A program made the position numbers and the translations under genes. Below, piece by piece: positions 1 through 6,278 of a stretch of 10,868 nucleotides of DNA (its first letter is position 1; every line of letters starts with the position of its first letter). The stretch lies in the NCBI GenBank assembly GCA_902782885.1, contig CACZOW010000266.1, forward strand, positions 1 through 10,868. Direction: 5' to 3'. Origin of the DNA: an uncultured Ruminococcus sp. GTDB taxonomy: Bacteria > Bacillota > Clostridia > UBA1212 > UBA1255. The notes under the pieces were generated by a model. The model made no database searches. It saw only the letters and a list, made by a program, of their open reading frames with translations, and was not told the origin of the DNA.

Positions 1-60
1 AAAAAGCATTATCTGATCCCGCAGGAGATGGAAGCGCTCAAGGCCGGCGCGGAATATTGA
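1..60 (+). CDS. 3' end of an unidentified protein (partial)
   Basis: Only the last 19 codons lie in the window, in the frame beginning at base 1, and they end at TGA 58-60. The peptide is charged and ends in KAGAEY. No motif is visible and I do not recognise the family. The next gene starts 46 bases downstream with its own strong ribosome binding site and there is no hairpin between them, so the two may share a transcript. That these bases are coding is inferred from the open frame and the spacing alone. Confidence 0.5.
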   Translation, partial: KKHYLIPQEMEALKAGAEY

Positions 61-106
61 ATCAGACACCTCGCACCCCGTCTTCAGACAGGAAAGGAGA
101 GGCGCA

Positions 107-979
107 GTGAAACGCAACATTGACCGAATCATGAGCCGACGTACCGGTATCCGCCGCATTGCCGCGCTACACGCGGCGCTGCTTTCAGCTGTAATGCTTT
201 TATGCTCGCTGACGCCCGCATTTGCCGCGGAAGCGGATCCCGGGAAGGTGACTGACGCCAAGTATTTTGTGTTCAGCGATCCGTCTTATCTGGATTTTAT
301 GTCGGGCAACCAGCTCACATTCATGGAATTCATGACGGAGGATGACAAACCGTTTGCGCGGATCCACTTTACGCCGATGGGTATGGACCCGTTCATCTAC
401 ATGCCCGTGGGATTGATCGAGGGCGGGGTGCAGTGCGACGTGTACAGGTATGTTGCCATAAGAGTGCGCGCTAACTCCTCCAGCCGCTGCAACCTGTATT
501 TCGGTACCAGCAACGAAGGCGGCCTGGACGAATCCAAGAATCAGCCTTCCGTGAACAACATCGGCGACACGGAGCAGTGGATGACGCTGGTATTCGATCT
601 TTCTGCCCACGCCAAATGGAACGGTCTGCTGACGACGGCCCGGTTCGACCCTTACGGCGCGGTACCGGAGGGAGTGGATCATATCGATATACAGTGGATA
701 GCTTTCGTGAAGAAGGAAAAAGACCTGGAAAAGCTGGATGTTTCACTGGAAGATCTGAGCCATCAGGACATATACACGCGGCGTCCGATATTTGCCACGC
801 CTGACCGGACCAAACCGCCGGAGAATACTTTCCGGCCGGAAGGCGCCACGGCAGGGATCGCGGCAGAGAAGACGAACAGAGGTTTTTCTCCCGCGGTGCT
901 GATAATCGTGTCGGCGGTGCTGCTGCTTTGCGCGGCGAGCGCGGCGGCGGGCATAATCGTTCTGAAAAAGAAAAAGTAA
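107..979 (+). CDS. Secreted, C-terminally membrane-anchored protein of unknown function
   Basis: This 290-residue protein has an N-terminal signal peptide: basic residues 2-17, a hydrophobic stretch at about 18-35, and a probable cleavage site after AFA (residue 40). A hydrophobic segment at about 262-286 followed by KKKK at the very end should anchor it in the membrane with the body outside the cell. No LPXTG sorting motif is visible. The central part (about 50-215) alternates short beta-like segments. Phrases such as YRYVAIRVRA, a Trp-containing strand ending in VFDLS, and RFDP followed by IQWIAF resemble the jelly-roll modules of extracellular carbohydrate-active proteins. The exact family cannot be named. 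Residues 215-258 are a Pro/Thr/Arg-rich linker. GTG 107 is preferred because GGAAAGGAGAGG sits at the right distance, whereas the in-frame ATG at 131 has no binding site. A role in binding cell-surface or extracellular sugars is inference only. Confidence 0.8.
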   Translation: MKRNIDRIMSRRTGIRRIAALHAALLSAVMLLCSLTPAFAAEADPGKVTDAKYFVFSDPSYLDFMSGNQLTFMEFMTEDDKPFARIHFTPMGMDPFIYMPVGLIEGGVQCDVYRYVAIRVRANSSSRCNLYFGTSNEGGLDESKNQPSVNNIGDTEQWMTLVFDLSAHAKWNGLLTTARFDPYGAVPEGVDHIDIQWIAFVKKEKDLEKLDVSLEDLSHQDIYTRRPIFATPDRTKPPENTFRPEGATAGIAAEKTNRGFSPAVLIIVSAVLLLCAASAAAGIIVLKKKK

Positions 980-994
980 AGGCGGGACTGCGAA

Positions 995-1573
995 ATGGAA
1001 GAACAGAAATACAAGCGTCTCGTACTGATCGGAATGCCGTGCTCGGGCAAATCGTCCATCGGCAAGGTACTGGCGCGCTATTTCCGTATGCAGTTCTGCG
1101 ACCTTGACGAAGAGATCGAAAAATACGCCGGGATGACTATCGAAGAAATTTTCCGTACGTCCGGCGAGGCGGAATTCCGCCGCATAGAGACCCACGTTAC
1201 GGACATGCTGGCGGGTACGGATAATGTTGTCATCGCTACCGGCGGCGGTATCGTCACCAAACCCGAGAATATGGAGCTGCTCAAGCGTGAAGGCAGTTTG
1301 GTGGTATACATACACCGCGATTTTTACAAGCTGGCAACTACTCCGCGCAAGGTCCGCGATAAGCGCCCGGTGCTGAGAGACGCCAATTTTGAAAAACTGT
1401 TCACGCTATACAAAACGCGCCTGCCGCTATATAAAAAATACGCCGATGTGGAAGTGCGCAACGATTCCGGACGCGAAGATTCCGCGGCACGGATCATTAC
1501 CACGCTCACCGAACTCGGGTTTACCGGAAACCGCACGGAGGTAAAATGTTCCGAAACCTCAAGCCTGATATAA
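995..1573 (+). CDS. aroK: Shikimate kinase
   Basis: This cytoplasmic enzyme phosphorylates the 3-hydroxyl of shikimate with ATP, the fifth step of the shikimate pathway to chorismate and aromatic amino acids. The family signature is complete: P-loop GMPCSGKSS at residues 13-21 (K19), the DLD pair D36/D38 and R62 in the FRRIE segment for shikimate binding, the GGG turn at 83-85, and the lid arginine R124 in RPVL. At 192 residues it is slightly longer than the usual 165-175. The extra residues form a C-terminal tail whose last 28 bases overlap yqeG. It starts 15 bases after the surface-protein gene behind only a weak GGCGGG-type binding site. No other aromatic-pathway gene lies in the window, so it is detached from an aro cluster here. 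Confidence 0.95.
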   Translation: MEEQKYKRLVLIGMPCSGKSSIGKVLARYFRMQFCDLDEEIEKYAGMTIEEIFRTSGEAEFRRIETHVTDMLAGTDNVVIATGGGIVTKPENMELLKREGSLVVYIHRDFYKLATTPRKVRDKRPVLRDANFEKLFTLYKTRLPLYKKYADVEVRNDSGREDSAARIITTLTELGFTGNRTEVKCSETSSLI

Positions 1574-2064
1574 AGTGCGCGGATATATACACGCTGGATA
1601 CGGAGAGCCTGCGGCGCGGAGGCGTGCGCGGGCTGTTCTTCGATATTGACAACACGATGGAACCGTACAGCACGCCGAAGCCCGGAGCTCGCCTTTCGGA
1701 GTGGCTGGAGAGATTGACCGCGGAAGGGTTCGTGATCGGGATATTGTCCAACGCGAGGCAGGAGCGCATCGCAAAATTTGTCGGCGGCTTTCCCCCGGAA
1801 CTGCGGGACCGGATACTCTACGTTTACAAAGCGGCCAAACCTCTGAAAAAAGGTTTTCGCAAGCTGCTGGCTGACGCCGGGCTCCGGGCAGAGGAAGGGG
1901 CAATGATCGGCGACCAGCTGTTTACGGACATATGGGGCGGCAACCGTGCCGGTCTTACAACGGTCCTCGTCACGCCCATCGATCCGTCGATCGAACCGCC
2001 GTTCGTACGGTTTAAACGCATATTTGAGAAACCATTTATTCGAAATGAAAGGAAGCAGTCATGA
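1546..2064 (+). CDS. yqeG: YqeG-family HAD phosphatase (subclass IIIA)
   Basis: This 172-residue protein has all the haloacid dehalogenase motifs in the YqeG arrangement. Motif I is FDIDNT with nucleophile D33 and acid D35, motif II is LSNA (S68, N69), the motif III lysine is K98 in AAKPLKKGF, and the Mg-binding end is GDQLFTD (D123, D128). The family is conserved in Firmicutes, often near the GTPase gene yqeH and aroE, and is assigned phosphatase activity. The physiological substrate is uncertain to me; related proteins include phosphatidylglycerophosphate phosphatases. The ATG lies inside aroK and follows GGAGG at 1537-1541, a good site that fixes the start. Its TGA overlaps the ATG of the aminopeptidase gene (ATGA). 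This points to one transcript. Confidence 0.9.
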   Translation: MFRNLKPDIKCADIYTLDTESLRRGGVRGLFFDIDNTMEPYSTPKPGARLSEWLERLTAEGFVIGILSNARQERIAKFVGGFPPELRDRILYVYKAAKPLKKGFRKLLADAGLRAEEGAMIGDQLFTDIWGGNRAGLTTVLVTPIDPSIEPPFVRFKRIFEKPFIRNERKQS

Positions 2065-3164
2065 ACAACAGCATTTACTCAGCAACAGAACGCAGAACGC
2101 AGTCATTCCGCCGCATACTGGAAGAAAAACAGCTGGACGCGGCATTTGTGTGTTCCGGCCCCAACGTAAGATATCTTTCCGGCTTTGCCGGCACGCCCGG
2201 AGACGCGGCGCTGGTGATCACACCGGACAAAGCGTACATCATCACGGATTCGCGCTACACGATCCAGGCCGGGGAGCAATGCCCTTATTATACGCTTGTA
2301 TCCGGCAATGCCACCGATATCAATATGGTGAAAGGTCTGCTTCCCCGCGGCGGCAGTACGGCGGTAGGGTTTGAAAACCTTAACATTTCCTACGACCGGT
2401 ATACGCGGCTGTGTTCCATCCTGGACAGCGGTAACGAACCGGTCAGGCTGGACAACGCCGTTGAAAATCTGCGGAATATTAAAGACAGCATCGAATTGGA
2501 TTGCATCCGGCGCGCCTGCAAGATCGCCTGCAAAGCCCTTTCAGAAACTGTGCCGTACATACAGCCCGGAGCTGCGGAGCTGGATGTTGCCACCGAGCTG
2601 GAATACCGTATGAAAAAGAACGGTGCCTCCGGACCTTCCTTCGACACCATCGTTGCCTCCGGCGTGCGCGGCGCTTTGCCCCACGGACTGGCATCCGATA
2701 AACTCATAAAGAACGGCGAACTGGTGACCATCGACTTCGGCGCGCTGTATAACGGCTACTGCTCGGATATGACCCGCACGTTTGCGGTGGGCGAGCCGTG
2801 CGATGAACTGAAAAAAATATATAACATAGTTCTTGGCGCGCAGCTCACCGCGCTGGACGCGTACAAGCCCGACATGCTGGGACGGTCGCTGGATCAGGTG
2901 GCGCGGGACTATATCGCGGAGGCGGGATACGGCAAATATTTCGGCCACGGACTGGGGCACGGCGTAGGTCTGGAGATACATGAAGGCGTCGGCGTCGGCG
3001 CGCACAGCGTATCCGTGCTGGCGGAGAATACGGTGTTCAGCGTGGAGCCCGGTATCTATATTGAAAATCTGGGCGGCGTCCGCATCGAGGATCTGGTAAC
3101 GTATTCTGACGGAGTATTTGAGATCCTGACGGCCGACAGTCCGAAGGCGTTTACGGTGCTGTGA
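2061..3164 (+). CDS. pepP: Xaa-Pro aminopeptidase (M24B family)
   Basis: This 367-residue metallopeptidase removes the N-terminal residue from peptides with proline in second position, probably in the cytoplasm during peptide turnover. It has the N-terminal creatinase-like domain (about 1-130) and a C-terminal pita-bread catalytic domain. All five expected metal ligands are visible: D225 in VTIDFG, D236 in CSDMTRTF, H300 in GLGHGVG, E329 in SVEPGIY and E343 in GVRIEDL. H307 in LEIHE matches the second conserved catalytic histidine. The length fits the short bacterial type (YqhT/PepQ-like) rather than the longer E. coli enzyme. There is no signal peptide. It overlaps yqeG by ATGA, and AAAGGA at 2048-2053 serves as binding site. 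Substrate preference (dipeptidase or aminopeptidase) cannot be decided from sequence. Confidence 0.93.
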   Translation: MNNSIYSATERRTQSFRRILEEKQLDAAFVCSGPNVRYLSGFAGTPGDAALVITPDKAYIITDSRYTIQAGEQCPYYTLVSGNATDINMVKGLLPRGGSTAVGFENLNISYDRYTRLCSILDSGNEPVRLDNAVENLRNIKDSIELDCIRRACKIACKALSETVPYIQPGAAELDVATELEYRMKKNGASGPSFDTIVASGVRGALPHGLASDKLIKNGELVTIDFGALYNGYCSDMTRTFAVGEPCDELKKIYNIVLGAQLTALDAYKPDMLGRSLDQVARDYIAEAGYGKYFGHGLGHGVGLEIHEGVGVGAHSVSVLAENTVFSVEPGIYIENLGGVRIEDLVTYSDGVFEILTADSPKAFTVL

Positions 3165-4831
3165 TGGACGGCGCGGGTCCGGGGAAAACACGAAGAGCGG
3201 CGCGGCTGCTGACTCTGATATTGGTGGCGGTCATAATGCTGTCGGTGTCATCCGGCTGCGGTCCGCGGAAAGGAACGGTTATGTGGTTCGAGCATTCGAC
3301 AAAAAAGATCCTGCACGATCATACGGATCCCCTCGGCCGCGCGGAGTACACGCTTTATCTCGCGGGCAACGAATATGAAGCCTGCCAGCTTGCCGTGCGC
3401 TTTCCGGAACGGCAGCCGGAATTCACGCTCACCGCATCGGCTCCCGCGCGGGACGGCAACGCGGCGGAAGAAGTCAGCGTGGAGATCTTTAATGAGCATT
3501 ATATTCCCGTCACCATGTCCGCGCCGTTCCTGGCGGTGAGTCCGGATGAGGACGGCCGTGCGGAAGAGTATCCGGACGCGCTTTACCCGCACAGCGGACC
3601 CGTGTCGTTGCCCGCGAACACCACACAGCCGTTCTATGTATTGGTACACGCCGGACGCGAGGCGCGACCAGGGGAGTATGAAGTATTGCTCACCGCGAAA
3701 AACGGAGATACGCTTCTGGGAGAAGCGCGTCTGACGGTGCACGTCTGGGATTTCGTGCTGGACGGCGCCCCGGCCATGACCGCGGTATCAGACGTATCCC
3801 GCTACAGCATGGCCAAAGTCACGGATCCTTCCATGGGAGAAGACGAAGCGCAGCGGCTTTACGAAAAGTATTACGAATTCGCCGTGGAACATCATATCAG
3901 CCCGTACTCGCTGCCGTACAATGTGCTGGACGAACGGGCGGACAAATATCTTGACGATCCGCGGGTCACCGGCTTCCGCGTCAATTACGGCGACGACGAC
4001 TACCTGCGCGCCGTGGCCGAAAAACTGTCGCGCAAGCCCGAATGGCTGAAGAAGGCGTATTTCTATTTCCTTGACGAGCCGGGCGACGAGGATCGCTATA
4101 TGGACCTGGTCAGAATGTCCCGGCATCTGCTGGAGATCTTCCCGCAGGCGCGCATCGTGTCGCCGTACTTCGTCAATCCTGATATGTACCTGGGGAACGA
4201 CGCGCTGGAGTACTGCTTCGGTACGGTCAATATCTGGTGCCCCAAACTGTTCTGCCTAGACCGTGACCGGCCGCAGAATATCTATACAAACAAGCAGCTG
4301 GGCAAACTGGCGCCGATGGCGGACCGGCTGGCGGAGCGGCGCGCGCTGGGAGAGGACGTCTGGACGTACGTGTGCTGGGAGCCCGGCGAGCCGTATCTGA
4401 ACCTTTACATCAATATGCAGGGAATACAGCACCGCCTGATATTCTGGCAGAACTATCTGCTGGGCGCCAACGGCTTCCTGTACTGGAGCAGCAACTACTG
4501 GGACCGCATCAGCGATCCCTGGGAGAGCGGCGCCACGGTCAACTGGCTTTCGGATCGCGTTTACGGCGACGGCTCGCTGCTGTACAACGGCAGCAAAGTC
4601 GGCGTTGACGGCCCGTGCTCCTCGCTGAGGCTGGAAGCGGTGCGCGACGGCGTTGACGACTTCACGTACCTGACGATGCTGGAGAACTCCGGCATGTCCC
4701 GGGAAGAAGTGCTCAGGATCGTGCGCCGGCTCACGGCGTCGCTCACGGAATATACCGGAAACGACGATCTGCTGTACCGCGCAAGGTACTCTCTGGGGTC
4801 AATGATAGAAAAGGCGCGGAGCGGCCGTTGA
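3161..4831 (+). CDS. Predicted lipoprotein with GH123/DUF4091-like glycosidase domain
   Basis: This 556-residue protein starts with a basic region, a hydrophobic helix (about 15-28) and a lipobox-like SSGC with C33 as the probable lipidated residue. Ser at -3 is not the preferred Leu, so lipidation is likely rather than certain. A beta-sandwich-like region (about 40-190) follows, then a probable TIM barrel (about 200-470) carrying the acidic pair D305-E306 in YFLDEPGDED. The C-terminal part has the phrases GDGSLLYNG, SLRLEAVRDGVDDF and YLTMLE, typical of DUF4091 proteins. GH123 enzymes of known activity are beta-N-acetylgalactosaminidases that use an Asp-Glu pair, but this protein's sugar is unknown. 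GTG 3161 and ATG 3164 are both possible starts. Both overlap the pepP stop and neither has a Shine-Dalgarno sequence, so translational coupling is inferred. A hairpin follows immediately, so this is probably the last gene of its operon. Confidence 0.85.
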   Translation: MMDGAGPGKTRRAARLLTLILVAVIMLSVSSGCGPRKGTVMWFEHSTKKILHDHTDPLGRAEYTLYLAGNEYEACQLAVRFPERQPEFTLTASAPARDGNAAEEVSVEIFNEHYIPVTMSAPFLAVSPDEDGRAEEYPDALYPHSGPVSLPANTTQPFYVLVHAGREARPGEYEVLLTAKNGDTLLGEARLTVHVWDFVLDGAPAMTAVSDVSRYSMAKVTDPSMGEDEAQRLYEKYYEFAVEHHISPYSLPYNVLDERADKYLDDPRVTGFRVNYGDDDYLRAVAEKLSRKPEWLKKAYFYFLDEPGDEDRYMDLVRMSRHLLEIFPQARIVSPYFVNPDMYLGNDALEYCFGTVNIWCPKLFCLDRDRPQNIYTNKQLGKLAPMADRLAERRALGEDVWTYVCWEPGEPYLNLYINMQGIQHRLIFWQNYLLGANGFLYWSSNYWDRISDPWESGATVNWLSDRVYGDGSLLYNGSKVGVDGPCSSLRLEAVRDGVDDFTYLTMLENSGMSREEVLRIVRRLTASLTEYTGNDDLLYRARYSLGSMIEKARSGR

Positions 4832-4850
4832 CCGCGTTCGGCCGCTTCTT
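4818..4850 (+). terminator. Candidate intrinsic terminator after the lipoprotein gene
   Basis: AGCGGCCG (4820-4827) and CGGCCGCT (4839-4846) form a perfect 8-bp stem with an 11-base loop. It can be extended by a G-U and a G-C pair. The stem begins inside the last codons of the lipoprotein gene. The following TTCTTT is a poor U-tract, so termination may be partial. Its place between two transcription units supports the call. Confidence 0.45.
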
Positions 4851-4891
4851 TCCGCCCGTTCCGCGGCCTGATCTCACCTGCAGAGACAGAA

Positions 4892-4907
4892 GAACTTGAA
4901 AAAGTTC
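4892..4907. repeat. 16-bp inverted repeat upstream of the rpsF promoter
   Basis: GAACTT and AAGTTC are perfect reverse complements separated by GAAA. The element is centred about 100 bases before the inferred rpsF transcription start. It could be a protein-binding site or part of the 3' end of the preceding transcript. No T-tract follows, so it does not look like a terminator. Function is unknown. Confidence 0.5.
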
Positions 4908-4929
4908 CCGACATTTGCTCAGGGAAAAA

Positions 4930-4962
4930 GTCGACCTTTGTCGATTTTTGTCGAAAAAATCA
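4930..4962 (+). promoter_or_regulatory. Phased GTCGA repeats with A/T tracts, UP-element-like
   Basis: GTCGA occurs three times at exact 10-base spacing (4930, 4940, 4950), each followed by a pyrimidine- or adenine-rich run: CCTTT, TTTTT, AAAAAA. The TTTTT-gap-AAAAAA arrangement just upstream of the -35 box resembles the A/T-tract UP element that binds the C-terminal domain of the RNA polymerase alpha subunit. Tracts repeated every helical turn may also bend the DNA. GATTTTT and AAAAATC can form a 7-bp stem, which offers another reading. Confidence 0.5.
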
Positions 4963-4964
4963 GC

Positions 4965-4993
4965 TTGCATTTTGCCGGAGCGGATGGTATAAT
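4965..4993 (+). promoter_or_regulatory. Housekeeping sigma-A promoter of the rpsF-ssb-rpsR operon
   Basis: The -35 box TTGCAT (4965-4970) is followed after exactly 17 bases by a perfect -10 box TATAAT (4988-4993). TGG directly before the -10 box adds the extended -10 TGN element. Transcription should start near 5000, giving a leader of about 57 bases before rpsF. This is the only strong promoter I can see in the window, as expected for a ribosomal protein operon. Confidence 0.88.
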
Positions 4994-5005
4994 GCGACCC
5001 GACGA

Positions 5006-5048
5006 TCCTTGTTCTGCCGTTACGGCAGGACCGTTTAGTCCAGAAGGA
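5006..5048 (+). promoter_or_regulatory. Structured rpsF leader, candidate S6:S18 autoregulatory RNA
   Basis: CTGCCG (5014-5019) and CGGCAG (5023-5028) form a perfect hairpin with loop TTA. It can be extended outward by a G-U, a U-A and a G-C pair. CCG follows directly at 5031-5033. TCCTT (5006-5010) can pair with AAGGA (5044-5048), part of the rpsF Shine-Dalgarno sequence, to give an outer stem that would hide the ribosome binding site. A hairpin followed by an unpaired CCG inside an outer stem is the arrangement described for the leader to which the S6:S18 complex binds its own mRNA. A competing GGAC/GTCC pairing (5028-5031 with 5038-5041) exists and could be the alternative state. The match is by eye only. 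Confidence 0.5.
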
Positions 5049-5056
5049 GGTGAAGA

Positions 5057-5341
5057 ATGATGAACAAATACGAAGTTATGTTTATACTCAACCCCGAGCT
5101 TAGCGAAGAAGACACTCAGTCCGTCATCGTGAAGTTCAAGGATATGATTTCCGGGGCCGGTGAGGTGGAGAACCTTATCGAGTGGGGTAAGCGTCGTCTC
5201 GCTTATTTGATTCAGGATTTCGCGGAAGGATATTACGTGATCATTGATTTTGCGTCCAACCCCGATTTCCCGATGGAGCTTGACCGCGTTATGAAGATTA
5301 ACGACAGCGTTATTCGTCATATGATTACCAGAAAAGAATGA
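5057..5341 (+). CDS. rpsF: 30S ribosomal protein S6
   Basis: This 94-residue protein of the small-subunit platform binds as a heterodimer with S18 to the central domain of 16S rRNA. The start NKYEVMFILNP, the middle EWGKRRLAYLI and the late strand YYVIIDF are typical of S6, and the length is usual. Two consecutive ATG codons (5057, 5060) follow AAGGAGGTG. The second has the more standard 9-base gap from AGGAGG and gives the common S6 start MNKYE, so it may be the real start. The gene ends with tandem stops TGA TAG. It is first in the classic rpsF-ssb-rpsR operon, and the leader suggests feedback by S6:S18. Confidence 0.97.
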   Translation: MMNKYEVMFILNPELSEEDTQSVIVKFKDMISGAGEVENLIEWGKRRLAYLIQDFAEGYYVIIDFASNPDFPMELDRVMKINDSVIRHMITRKE

Positions 5342-5374
5342 TAGACGGCTTTATCGCCGGAAGGAGAAAGATTC

Positions 5375-5842
5375 ATGAATAAAGTTATACTGATCGGAAG
5401 GCTTGCCAGAGATCCCGAACTTAAATATACCGCGTCCAACACCGCGGTGTGTCAGTTTACGGTCGCCGTTGACCGGCGCTTCAAATCCGATAACCAGCCC
5501 AACGCAGACTTTATTCCGGTCGTGGCGTGGCGTCAGACCGCCGAGTTCGTAAGCAAGTATTTCTTTAAAGGCAGCCGCATCGCGGTCACCGGACAGATAC
5601 AGATACGCAGCTGGGACGACGCTGAGGGTAAGAAGCGTTTCGCAACGGAAGTCATTGCCGACGACGTGGAGTTCGTGGAAAGCAAACGCCAGGACAGCGG
5701 TTACGGTAATCCCGCGCCGCTTCCGGAAGAACCCCAGACGAACCGAAATTCAGCTCCTTCTAAAGCGGAAAAAGCTCCCGCCGCTCAGGATGGCGGCGAC
5801 ACTTATTTCGCGCTCAACGATGAGGACGGTTGTCCGTTCTGA
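5375..5842 (+). CDS. ssb: Single-stranded DNA-binding protein
   Basis: This 155-residue protein coats single-stranded DNA in replication, recombination and repair, normally as a tetramer. An OB-fold covers about residues 1-107, beginning MNKVILIGRLARDPEL and including the FIPVVAW strand and the RSWDD segment. A flexible Gln/Pro/Ala-rich linker follows. The protein ends in the acidic tip DEDGCPF. The tip recruits partner proteins. The usual ending is DDDIPF or DDDLPF, so the last PF is kept, while Gly-Cys replaces the usual single aliphatic residue before it. The ATG follows GGAAGGAGA at a normal distance, 33 bases after rpsF. Its place between the two ribosomal protein genes is conserved in Firmicutes and couples its supply to growth. 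Confidence 0.97.
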   Translation: MNKVILIGRLARDPELKYTASNTAVCQFTVAVDRRFKSDNQPNADFIPVVAWRQTAEFVSKYFFKGSRIAVTGQIQIRSWDDAEGKKRFATEVIADDVEFVESKRQDSGYGNPAPLPEEPQTNRNSAPSKAEKAPAAQDGGDTYFALNDEDGCPF

Positions 5843-5877
5843 CCGCGCGCGTCCACTAATTGAAAGGAGACTTCGTT

Positions 5878-6162
5878 ATGCCTTACGCTAAAAAAGAAAA
5901 TGCAAGGGAAGACTCGAATAAAGGCGACAGCAAAATGATGTCCAGACCCCGCAGATCCCGCAAGAAGGTCTGCCCGTTCTGCGCTGATAAAGCTACGAGC
6001 ATCGATTATAAAGATGTGAACAGACTCAGGAAGTTCGTATCCGAGAGAGGTAAGATCCTCCCCAGACGCGTTTCCGGCTGCTGCGCCGAGCATCAGAGAG
6101 AGCTCACCATTGCTATCAAAAGAGCGAGACACGTAGCGCTTATGCCGTTTACCGCTGACTAA
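5878..6162 (+). CDS. rpsR: 30S ribosomal protein S18, zinc-binding form
   Basis: This 94-residue partner of S6 in the 30S platform carries the S18 core IDYKDVNRLRKF, RGKILPRR and AIKRARHVALMPF. C32 and C35 (CPFC) with C69 and H72 (CAEH) match the zinc-coordinating type of S18; C68 is an extra neighbouring cysteine. The ATG at 5878 is chosen because GAAAGGAGA (5862-5870) lies 7 bases upstream. An in-frame TTG at 5860 would place this binding site inside the coding region. Arginine codons are unusual: by my count 8 of 13 are AGA and 2 are AGG, while the flanking genes mostly use CGC or CGG. The gene ends with tandem stops TAA TAG and is followed by a strong terminator. Confidence 0.97.
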   Translation: MPYAKKENAREDSNKGDSKMMSRPRRSRKKVCPFCADKATSIDYKDVNRLRKFVSERGKILPRRVSGCCAEHQRELTIAIKRARHVALMPFTAD

Positions 6163-6190
6163 TAGTTCAAGCGGCTGTGTTGTTATCGAT

Positions 6191-6235
6191 GCGGCGCGGA
6201 CACCGGGTGTCCTGCGCCGCTTATTGACTTTTAAT
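6191..6235 (+). terminator. Intrinsic terminator of the rpsF-ssb-rpsR operon
   Basis: GCGGCGCGGACAC and GTGTCCTGCGCCGC (6191-6220) form a 13-bp GC-rich stem with one bulged T and a 3-base CGG loop. TTATTGACTTTTAAT follows. The U-tract is interrupted but T-rich. It lies 28 bases after the rpsR stop. Confidence 0.85.
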
Positions 6236-6238
6236 AGG

Positions 6239-6259
6239 GCAGGCTGGTCCTGCGCTTTT
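6239..6259 (+). repeat. Small hairpin upstream of gdpP
   Basis: GCAGG (6239-6243) and CCTGC (6249-6253) enclose a 5-base loop, with GC and then TTTT (6256-6259) following. It could assist the stronger terminator just upstream or be a leader hairpin of gdpP. The short stem makes either weak. The rest of 6163-6278 shows no recognisable promoter. Confidence 0.3.
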
Positions 6260-6278
6260 CACGGGATAGGGAGACGGA

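Noticed and set aside
4892..4907. LexA (SOS) box upstream of the ssb operon
   Set aside because: The half-sites GAAC and GTTC are right for a Gram-positive LexA box, but they are 8 bases apart instead of 4, and the site lies far upstream of the -35 box.
5345..5358. CGGC/GCCG hairpin between rpsF and ssb
   Set aside because: Only four base pairs are possible and no T-tract follows; it fits chance in GC-rich sequence.
5860..5877. Extended rpsR start at TTG 5860
   Set aside because: The extension would encode the Shine-Dalgarno sequence of the ATG at 5878, and S18 proteins do not normally carry these residues.
6224..6252. Promoter for gdpP using TTGACT as -35 box
   Set aside because: No acceptable -10 box occurs 16-18 bases downstream, and TTGACT is part of the T-rich tail of the rpsR terminator.
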